Source of the DNA: Thermococcus sp.
GTDB lineage: Archaea; Methanobacteriota_B; Thermococci; Thermococcales; Thermococcaceae
Assembly: GCA_027001105.1 (NCBI GenBank)
Contig: JALTMZ010000029.1
Location: 1-7,540 of the forward strand
DNA length: 7,540 bases
Direction: 5' to 3'
A model generated the notes under the pieces. The model was not told the DNA's origin. It worked only from the letters and a program-made list of their open reading frames with translations, and did no database searches. Position numbers and translations under genes: made by a program. The stretch's first letter is position 1. Each line of letters opens with the position of its first letter. Below are positions 1 to 6,586 of this stretch, in pieces.

Positions 1-744
1 GTAGAGGAAAGCCTATCCTCACCGAGAGCGTTTAACGTTTTTGTAAACGGCGTTTCAAGAGATTTCCGGTTCACGGGGAAGGATTCGGAGCTTAATCTGG
101 GTGAGCTGACTCTTGAAGATGTCTTAAGAATTTTTAATAAACTTCCAAAAGGTTACGGAAAAAAGGAGCGCAAGGACATTGAGAAGGGAAAAAAGATACC
201 AGCAACGATGATTTTGGATGGGCCCGAGGGGGCTCTCTTCGTCTATCTAAACCCCGACGGAACATACATGGTTCAGGGAGGTGTGAGGGAGCTTGAGGCA
301 GCACTTGACTTGGCATATGACGCTGATGAAAGAAGTGTTATCGAGATCATTAAGAGGTTCTACACTGACCCAAGACTCATAGAAGAATGGAAGTCCAAAA
401 TAATGGAACTCGAAAAGGAAGAAGAGGGGAACATACCATTAGCCGAGGGGAAGCTGATAACTGATCCAGACGTTTTCTTCACATCCCAGCCCAGCAGAAT
501 ATACATTCACGATGACAAAATAGTGGTCACCTACGACAATGAGTTGACCGAACCGGATGTTTTGCCCTACGACATTATCGAGGAGGTGAAGCTTAAAAAA
601 GGTTGGCTTTCGGCCAGGATAGAGATAAAGTACAGAAACAAGAAAGGAAAGGCCAAGAAGATTCGCTACGACCTCAAAAAGGGAGATTACGATGAAATAA
701 GGAATGCCTTGCTCAGGACGATTCCCGAAAAGGTGAAAGGTTGA
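1..744 (+). CDS. Uncharacterised protein with a PH-like C-terminal region (5' end outside window)
   Basis: The reading frame is open from the first base to TGA at 742-744, giving 247 visible residues. The first in-frame ATG is at 208, but the frame before it has no stop and reads like normal protein (an LTLEDVLRIFNKLPKGYG stretch), with no alternative ATG, GTG or TTG start, so the gene probably begins before the window. Three regions can be seen. The first is a region with Lys/Glu-rich linkers. The second, beginning about residue 70, is an alpha/beta stretch containing DGPEGALFVYLNPDGTYMV, followed by acidic helices. The last is a C-terminal section of about 85 residues (SRIYIHDDKIVVTYDNEL, then LPYDIIEEVKLKKGWLSARI) whose pattern of alternating strands ending in a helix resembles bacterial/archaeal PH-like domains. 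That fold assignment is inference from pattern, not a search result. No signal peptide or membrane segment is visible in this part. The small membrane protein gene follows after 9 bases, so the two are probably cotranscribed. Function unknown. Confidence 0.85.
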   Translation, partial: VEESLSSPRAFNVFVNGVSRDFRFTGKDSELNLGELTLEDVLRIFNKLPKGYGKKERKDIEKGKKIPATMILDGPEGALFVYLNPDGTYMVQGGVRELEAALDLAYDADERSVIEIIKRFYTDPRLIEEWKSKIMELEKEEEGNIPLAEGKLITDPDVFFTSQPSRIYIHDDKIVVTYDNELTEPDVLPYDIIEEVKLKKGWLSARIEIKYRNKKGKAKKIRYDLKKGDYDEIRNALLRTIPEKVKG

Positions 745-750
745 GGTGAT
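743..750 (+). promoter_or_regulatory. Strong ribosome binding site overlapping the upstream stop codon
   Basis: GAGGTGAT is complementary to the archaeal 16S rRNA 3' end and sits 3 bases before ATG 754. It begins inside the TGA stop of the preceding gene, which indicates coupled translation of the two genes. Confidence 0.75.
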
Positions 751-753
751 AGT

Positions 754-1014
754 ATGGGTAAGCTTCTCTACATCTCGGCCGCGAGCCCTCTGTGGACGGC
801 AATATATATGGTTATTATCAAAGGATTAGTTGGTTCCGATATTAGTGGTAAAACCGCTGAACTCTTGGCCAAAATTGGTGTCGGAATACTTGGCGGTGGT
901 CTCTTCGTTTATCTTGGCCTCCTAATCTTTACCGGGTGGACGAGAAGAGAGGGGCTCGTGTCGGGTCTAATATTGCTGGTGTCACTGCTAATCTTTATGC
1001 TACTCGTTGGCTAA
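754..1014 (+). CDS. Small three-helix membrane protein, function unknown
   Basis: This 86-residue protein is almost entirely hydrophobic. Likely membrane helices are at residues about 5-27, 40-60 and 67-85. The helix 2 to 3 loop carries GWTRREG, whose arginines suggest that this loop faces the cytoplasm. A glycine-rich run (GVGILGGGLF) lies at the start of helix 2. The start is well supported: ATG at 754 is preceded by GAGGTGAT at 743-750, close to a perfect match to the archaeal anti-Shine-Dalgarno sequence, 3 bases away, and this site overlaps the stop codon of the preceding gene. The 9-base gap and shared ribosome site point to translational coupling with the upstream PH-like protein, which may be its soluble partner (inference). 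I do not recognise a named family. Confidence 0.8.
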   Translation: MGKLLYISAASPLWTAIYMVIIKGLVGSDISGKTAELLAKIGVGILGGGLFVYLGLLIFTGWTRREGLVSGLILLVSLLIFMLLVG

Positions 1015-1068
1015 TCTTTGGGCTTATGTGAAAGAATTCAAACTTTGGTATTTTGAGTATCACAGCAG

Positions 1069-1087
1069 AAAATAAAAGGCAAAAGGG
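1069..1087 (-). terminator. Probable oligo-T terminator of argS
   Basis: Read on the minus strand just after the argS stop codon, this tract gives three T runs (CCCTTTTGCCTTTTATTTT) with no hairpin. Archaeal RNA polymerase commonly terminates on such T-rich tracts. It lies in the 74-base gap between convergent genes. On the plus strand only weak T runs (CTTTGGTATTTTG, about 1043-1055) are seen, so termination of the upstream membrane protein gene is less clear. Confidence 0.55.
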
Positions 1088-1088
1088 A

Positions 1089-3035
<1,947 letters not shown>

Positions 3036-3036
3036 T

Positions 3037-3044
3037 CACCACCT
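3037..3044 (-). promoter_or_regulatory. argS ribosome binding site
   Basis: Read on the minus strand this is AGGTGGTG, a good archaeal Shine-Dalgarno site, 4 bases before the argS ATG. It fixes that start. Confidence 0.75.
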
Positions 3045-3058
3045 AACGTGAGTTGAGC

Positions 3059-3073
3059 TTAACCTTTAAAAAC
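3059..3073 (+). promoter_or_regulatory. Putative promoter of the lplB-spoIIM unit (TATA box)
   Basis: The sequence CTTAACCTTTAAAAA contains the TATA-like CTTTAAAA at about 3064-3071. Transcription would be expected near 3094-3096, only about 8-10 bases before ATG 3104, so the messenger would be leaderless or nearly so. A second AT box (TTTAAATTT, 3082-3090) is too close to the start codon to serve this gene and fits argS on the other strand better. Confidence 0.45.
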
Positions 3074-3080
3074 TTCTCCG

Positions 3081-3096
3081 CTTTAAATTTTTACGT
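3081..3096 (-). promoter_or_regulatory. Putative argS promoter (BRE + TATA box)
   Basis: The minus strand reads ACGTAAAAATTTAAAG: a BRE-like GTAAAA followed by the TATA-like ATTTAAAG. With the usual spacing of about 25 bases, transcription would start near 3060 and give a leader of roughly 28 bases that includes the AGGTGGTG site. The box lies beyond the lplB promoter, so the two divergent promoters are interleaved. Position is inferred from sequence only. Confidence 0.45.
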
Positions 3097-3103
3097 GAGG
3101 GCA

Positions 3104-3388
3104 ATGAGGAAGATAGGAGAACACAAGGCAAGAAAAGGATTGATAAGATTTGAAATTGAAGAAAAAGACGGTATTGCTGAGAATGTTAAAATTACGGGGG
3201 ATTTCTTTATATATCCCGAAAATACTATCGAGGAGCTTGAGAAAAAACTCAAAGGGCATAGACTTGAAGAGCTTGAGCATATAATTGATGAATTTTTTGC
3301 AATGAGGCTTGATGTGGAAATGCCATACATAAATGTTGAGGATTTTAAAATAGCATTAAAGAATGCATTGAGGGGAGAGCATGAATAA
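3104..3388 (+). CDS. Lipoate-protein ligase accessory/C-terminal domain protein (LplB-like)
   Basis: The 94-residue protein resembles the C-terminal domain of lipoate-protein ligase (Lip_prot_lig_C). In some archaea this domain is a separate polypeptide, LplB, that works with a catalytic LplA to attach lipoate to 2-oxoacid dehydrogenase E2 or glycine cleavage H protein. Support comes from the order KGLIRFEIEEKDGIAENVKITGDFF, with the signature GDFF at 32-35 and PE at 38-39, then a helix (EELEKKLKG) and a second strand-helix part. No lipoyl-binding or catalytic ligase domain is present, so it would need a partner encoded elsewhere. ATG 3104 is preferred: it follows GTGAGGG, and the match to the family begins there. 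GTG 3095 is an alternative, while TTG 3053 would place the promoter inside the gene. It overlaps the next gene by 8 bases. Family assignment is by recognition of the motif pattern. Confidence 0.75.
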   Translation: MRKIGEHKARKGLIRFEIEEKDGIAENVKITGDFFIYPENTIEELEKKLKGHRLEELEHIIDEFFAMRLDVEMPYINVEDFKIALKNALRGEHE

Positions 3389-3941
3389 GAAAATCTTTTT
3401 GGCTCTTCTTGGAACATTTTTGATTGGAGTTTCATTGGGAGTGGTCTTTACAGTTTTAAATCCCCTGTTTGCGGAAAATCTATTCTTGAATTTAAAACAG
3501 ATTTTTAGTGGCAAACTTAATGGCGTTCCAGACAGTTTTACCCTTTTTAAATTGATATTTCTAAACAATACACGAGTGGCTATTTTGGCGGCTTTTGGTG
3601 GTGTGCTGTTTGGGGTTGTGCCCTTGGGGATTCTCTTCTTCAATGGCTTCTTAGTGGGAATCGTCATGGAGTATTCTTATCTTCAGGGTGAAAGTTTAAC
3701 AAAAATTCTGCTCTCAATCCTGCCCCATGGAATTGTTGAAATCCCTGCATTCGCAATTGCAGGCCTGGGAGGAATTGAATGGTATCTGGAGATTATTAAG
3801 GGGAAAGGGACTCTTGGCGATAGATTCAGAAGAGGGTTTAGAACAGCCATGAAAATGCTTAGCATAGCTGTTTTCTTGCTTTTAATTGCGGCGCTCATTG
3901 AAGCATATGTTACTCCTTCTTTAGCTGGTTACAGCTTTTGA
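3381..3941 (+). CDS. SpoIIM / DUF95-family integral membrane protein
   Basis: This 186-residue membrane protein has helices at about 5-27, 66-86, 88-100 (weak), 106-130 and 158-175. Family hallmarks are NN (62-63) before the second helix, the FFNGFLVG segment (NG at 88-89), and above all LPHGIVEIPAFAIAG, with PHG at 115-117 and E120, which is the core signature of the stage II sporulation protein M family. Archaea do not sporulate. The family is widespread there with no established function, and the Bacillus role (septal peptidoglycan remodelling at engulfment) should not be transferred. ATG 3381 is preceded by GGGGAGA (3372-3378) and overlaps the lplB-like stop by 8 bases, so translation is probably coupled. 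Its 3' end overlaps the convergent DUF354 gene by 21 bases. Confidence 0.85.
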   Translation: MNKKIFLALLGTFLIGVSLGVVFTVLNPLFAENLFLNLKQIFSGKLNGVPDSFTLFKLIFLNNTRVAILAAFGGVLFGVVPLGILFFNGFLVGIVMEYSYLQGESLTKILLSILPHGIVEIPAFAIAGLGGIEWYLEIIKGKGTLGDRFRRGFRTAMKMLSIAVFLLLIAALIEAYVTPSLAGYSF

Positions 3942-5000
3942 ATTTTGAAGTGGGGGAAATGTTCCAAGCTCCTCATATGTCTCTATTTCTTCAATCATTA
4001 CTTCAACAGGATTCTCAAGAGTTGAAACAACACTGCGAATGTAATTTCTGTATGTGCCGTTTTTCCTGACCATTTCCCAAGCCTTGCTTGCAACTTCAAT
4101 TGGGTTAGTTGAATGGTATTTAATTCCCAAGCTTATGAGCCATTTTGTAACTGCTAAGAGATTTCCAGGATATGTTGAAATTGTTGGTGTGCCAAGTGCC
4201 AATGCTTCTCTGTTCATGGTTCCCCCGGCTCCTATCATGAGCTTTGCATAATAGAGAAGGCTTAAACTGTCGGTTACATGATCAGGAATTATGACATTAT
4301 CAAACCGCTTAAATCTCTTAGCCTGTTCTTCTGTTCTGGGGAATAAGACTATCGGGAGATCTGGGAGAAGGGGGATGATGTCCTCAAGAATGCTTTTTTC
4401 GGCATCTCCATTAAAGTAATTGGCTTTTATGGGCTCGGTTCTCATAACGATATAACTGTATTTCTCAATTCCAAGCTCTTTTAGGGGTGCTGTGTTGGGT
4501 TTGAACCCATATAAATGAGCTATTTCTGGAAATCCATTAATTGGTCTCAGGGAGTTTGCATCGGCACCACATCTAATTAAGTCATAAGCATCAATAGCTT
4601 TGGGATAAATCACCCTATTTGTAAAAGGTAGCATGAGCTTGTTAACGGGAATTGAGGTATCATTGTCCACAAATCCAATAGTTGGGATTCCCAACCCATA
4701 AGCTATTCTTGGAGCCTCTGGAGAATTCTTATGAGCACAGAGATCTGGTTTTTCTTCAATTATAAGCTTTGCCAGCTTGTACTGCCTCTCAGCGCTTGCA
4801 AGAAGCTTCCCCTCTAAGGTTGATCCACCATGCTTCCCAACAACATAATAGTCGATCCCAAGCATGTCGAGAATATCAGTTAGCCCATCAAACTCTCTCG
4901 TCGTAACCAGAATTTCATGACCCCTTTTTTCAAGCTCTTTAATTATACCCTTGAAGAAGTGAGCATGAGGTGAATTTACAATGTCAATCCATATCTTCAT
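3921..5000 (-). CDS. DUF354-family putative GT-B glycosyltransferase
   Basis: The 359-residue protein matches DUF354, a family of GT-B-fold proteins related in shape to UDP-GlcNAc 2-epimerases and MurG-like transferases, with no firmly established reaction. Visible features are: the N-terminal MKIWIDIVNSPHAHFFKGII (1-20) followed by ELEKRGHEILVTTRE; GKHGGS (55-60); KPDLCAHKNSPEAPRIAYGLG (about 84-104), which matches the family; and, in the C-terminal Rossmann half, the conserved donor-binding-like loop GAGGTMNREALALGTP (257-272) then STYPG. There is no signal peptide or membrane helix, so it should be cytoplasmic. The start ATG at 5000 follows AGGTGGG. It is divergent from the WecC/WecB-type genes, which suggests work on UDP-ManNAcA-containing glycans (inference). 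Its last 21 bases overlap the SpoIIM-family gene, and no T-rich terminator is visible beyond its stop. Confidence 0.88.
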   Translation of the reverse strand: MKIWIDIVNSPHAHFFKGIIKELEKRGHEILVTTREFDGLTDILDMLGIDYYVVGKHGGSTLEGKLLASAERQYKLAKLIIEEKPDLCAHKNSPEAPRIAYGLGIPTIGFVDNDTSIPVNKLMLPFTNRVIYPKAIDAYDLIRCGADANSLRPINGFPEIAHLYGFKPNTAPLKELGIEKYSYIVMRTEPIKANYFNGDAEKSILEDIIPLLPDLPIVLFPRTEEQAKRFKRFDNVIIPDHVTDSLSLLYYAKLMIGAGGTMNREALALGTPTISTYPGNLLAVTKWLISLGIKYHSTNPIEVASKAWEMVRKNGTYRNYIRSVVSTLENPVEVMIEEIETYEELGTFPPLQNSKAVTS

Positions 5001-5005
5001 ACATT

Positions 5006-5012
5006 CCCACCT
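5006..5012 (-). promoter_or_regulatory. Ribosome binding site of the DUF354 gene
   Basis: The minus strand reads AGGTGGG, 5 bases before the ATG at 5000. It supports that start codon. Confidence 0.7.
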
Positions 5013-5033
5013 AATTATAATGAGCAGCTTTGT

Positions 5034-5051
5034 CCATTAAAAGGGTTTCCG
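5034..5051 (-). promoter_or_regulatory. Putative promoter of the DUF354 gene (BRE + TATA)
   Basis: The minus strand reads CGGAAACCCTTTTAATGG: a purine-rich BRE-like GGAAAC and an AT-rich TATA-like box CTTTTAAT. Expected initiation is near 5014, giving a leader of about 14 bases that just includes the AGGTGGG ribosome site. Confidence 0.5.
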
Positions 5052-5096
5052 TAAAACGGTTGTGAAGGCTTCTTTTTTAAGATTTCTTATCGTTGA

Positions 5097-5112
5097 TTTT
5101 AATGTTTTAATG
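5097..5112 (+). repeat. Tandem direct repeat TTTTAATG x2
   Basis: Two adjacent copies of TTTTAATG lie mid-way in the divergent intergenic region. A third copy occurs on the opposite strand at 5035-5042, inside the putative DUF354 TATA box. It could be an operator or extra AT-rich promoter element, or simply chance in AT-rich DNA. Confidence 0.35.
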
Positions 5113-5250
5113 TTTATTACGTTTTCAAGGGATGATTTCACGGGTATAGAGGGATATATTTGGAAAATACAACAGGAGGAATCTGATGTTGTTGCTGAAA
5201 TTAAAATTTTGTATCAACTGCATCATATTGACATCTGAAATCGTTACTTG

Positions 5251-5268
5251 GAAAAGCCTTAAATTTAC
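5251..5268 (+). promoter_or_regulatory. Putative promoter of the wecC-wecB-type operon (BRE + TATA)
   Basis: GAAAAGCCTTAAATTTAC is a well-formed archaeal promoter, with BRE-like GAAAAG and a TATA-like CTTAAATTTA. Initiation would be expected near 5288-5290, leaving a leader of about 11 bases before ATG 5300. It lies within the reading frame of the longer alternative start at 5186, which argues for the shorter protein. Confidence 0.55.
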
Positions 5269-5286
5269 TTCTTTGCTCCTTATTCT

Positions 5287-5293
5287 GAGGGGG
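5287..5293 (+). promoter_or_regulatory. Ribosome binding site deciding the dehydrogenase start at 5300
   Basis: GAGGGGG lies 6 bases before ATG 5300. Together with the promoter just upstream and the family's usual N-terminus, it favours this start over ATG 5186, which has its own GGAGGA site (5175-5180). Confidence 0.6.
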
Positions 5294-5299
5294 AAGAAG

Positions 5300-6586
5300 A
5301 TGAGGGAGAGGATACAGAACAGGAACGTGGAAATCGCTGTTATTGGTTTGGGATACATAGGTCTCCCTACTGCCATAATGTTCGCAAATTCTGGATTTAA
5401 TGTAACTGGGTATGAAATAAGAGAAGAGGTAGTAAAGAAGCTTAATTCCGGAACTGCACATATAGTGGAGCCCGAAATAAATAGGCTTCTTCAGGAAGCG
5501 ATTAAGAGTGGGAAACTTAGGGCAACTTCAAACCCTGAGGATATAAAAAATAAAGACGTCTATATAATCTGTGTTCAAACCCCACTCAGAGAGGACAAAA
5601 CACCTAACTTAGAGTATCTTGAAAGTGCCGTAAAAACTGTAGCAAAAGCTATGAAAAAAGGCTCCATGGTGATAATTGAGAGCACTGTCCCTCCCCTGAC
5701 AACTGTGAAGATGGCAAGATTAATTGAGACCCTTACCGGACTTAAAGCTGGAGAGGACTTTTACATGGTTCATGCCCCGGAAAGGGTAATGCCGGGAAGG
5801 ATCTTTAAGGAGCTTGTATACAACTCAAGAATTCTCGGGGGAATAACCAGAGAAAGCGCCGATTTGGCGGAAATTTTATATAGAACCTTTGTTAAAGGAC
5901 AGATTTTTAAAACAGATCCAACAACAAGTGAAATGGTAAAGCTCATGGAGAATACATTTAGGGATGTGAACATTGCACTTGCAAATGAATTCGCATTTTT
6001 GGCTCACCAGTATGGGATTAACATATTTGAAGCTATTGAGCTGGCGAACACCCATCCAAGGGTCAAAATACACATTCCTGGAATAGGCGTTGGCGGGCAC
6101 TGTTTGCCAAAGGATCCGTATTTACTGCTTAGTTCAGCAAAAGAAGATTTTGGACTGATTAAGAAAGCGAGAGAAATCAATGAAGACATGCCTTTGATGA
6201 CAAAAGATTTGCTGTTTGAAGCATTCAAGATGATAAACCTGCCTCCAGAGGAAGCTGTTGTAACAGTCCTTGGTTTGGCATACAAAGGGAACTCTGATGA
6301 CACAAGGAATTCACCTGCATATGTGTTTATTGAAGCTATCCAAGATGATGTCAAAGAAGTTCGCTCTTATGATCCATATGTTACTGGAACGCATAAAACC
6401 ATTGAAGAAGCAGTAAAAGATTCTGATGCAATTGTAATTGCAACTGATCATTCACAGTTTAAAAAACTCAATTGGGAGGAGCTGGGGAAGCTGATGAGAA
6501 ATAAAATTATAGTGGACGGCAGACACGTAATTGACGAGCCCCCCAAGGGCTTCATATTTAAGGGCATTGGGAGGGGCGAGTATTGA
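5300..6586 (+). CDS. wecC: UDP-N-acetyl-D-mannosamine dehydrogenase (nucleotide-sugar dehydrogenase)
   Basis: This enzyme should oxidise UDP-ManNAc to UDP-ManNAcA with two NAD+ in the cytoplasm. The 428 residues show the three-part UDP-glucose/GDP-mannose dehydrogenase plan. First is an N-terminal Rossmann domain with GLGYIGLP (16-23) and VQTPLREDKTPNL. Next is the central helical domain with EMVKLMENTFRDVNIALANE, including Lys214. The catalytic Cys268 follows in VGGHCLPKDPYLL. Last is a C-terminal UDP-binding domain with VLGLAYKGNSDDTRNSPA. All expected active-site residues are present. The subfamily is assigned as UDP-ManNAc rather than UDP-Glc from sequence character and from the epimerase encoded directly after it. 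The start at 5300 is chosen for its ribosome site and promoter. An in-frame ATG at 5186 would add 38 mostly hydrophobic residues. The stop overlaps the next start (TTGA), so the two enzymes are translationally coupled. Confidence 0.92.
   Translation: MRERIQNRNVEIAVIGLGYIGLPTAIMFANSGFNVTGYEIREEVVKKLNSGTAHIVEPEINRLLQEAIKSGKLRATSNPEDIKNKDVYIICVQTPLREDKTPNLEYLESAVKTVAKAMKKGSMVIIESTVPPLTTVKMARLIETLTGLKAGEDFYMVHAPERVMPGRIFKELVYNSRILGGITRESADLAEILYRTFVKGQIFKTDPTTSEMVKLMENTFRDVNIALANEFAFLAHQYGINIFEAIELANTHPRVKIHIPGIGVGGHCLPKDPYLLLSSAKEDFGLIKKAREINEDMPLMTKDLLFEAFKMINLPPEEAVVTVLGLAYKGNSDDTRNSPAYVFIEAIQDDVKEVRSYDPYVTGTHKTIEEAVKDSDAIVIATDHSQFKKLNWEELGKLMRNKIIVDGRHVIDEPPKGFIFKGIGRGEY
6569..6576 (+). promoter_or_regulatory. 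Ribosome binding site for the TTG start of wecB
   Basis: GGGAGGGG lies inside the end of the dehydrogenase gene, 6 bases before TTG 6583. It is the main reason, with protein homology, for accepting a TTG start. Confidence 0.65.

Larger units (their letters stand above)
5001..5299. other. AT-rich divergent intergenic region between the DUF354 gene and the dehydrogenase
   Basis: About 300 bases separate two divergent starts. The region holds the DUF354 ribosome site and promoter at its left end, a directly repeated TTTTAATG in the middle (5097-5112), a TATA-like GATATATT (5153-5160), a consensus GGAGGA ribosome site before an in-frame ATG at 5186, and the promoter and ribosome site of the dehydrogenase at its right end. 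A short CCGT/ACGG inverted repeat (5049-5059) is too small to be persuasive. No RNA gene was recognised. Confidence 0.6.

Noticed and set aside
3053..3103. TTG 3053 as the start of the LplB-like protein
   Set aside because: It would add 17 residues unlike the family, has no good ribosome site, and would place both putative TATA boxes inside the coding region.
3083..3898. Minus-strand open frames over the lplB-like and SpoIIM-family genes
   Set aside because: Ser/Lys/Phe-rich translations with no motifs and no ribosome sites. The plus-strand genes explain the region.
5049..5059. CCGT-AAA-ACGG inverted repeat
   Set aside because: The stem is only 4 base pairs with a 3-base loop, so it is likely chance.
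5131..5240. Possible C/D box guide RNA, from GATGATT, CTGATGT and CTGA elements in the intergenic region
   Set aside because: C-like boxes deviate from RTGATGA, and the D/D' spacing does not leave two guides of about 12 bases in either strand reading.
5125..6354. Minus-strand open frames opposite the dehydrogenase (for example 5201-5461, 6004-6354)
   Set aside because: The plus frame carries all motifs of an intact nucleotide-sugar dehydrogenase. The antisense frames lack ribosome sites and recognisable domains.
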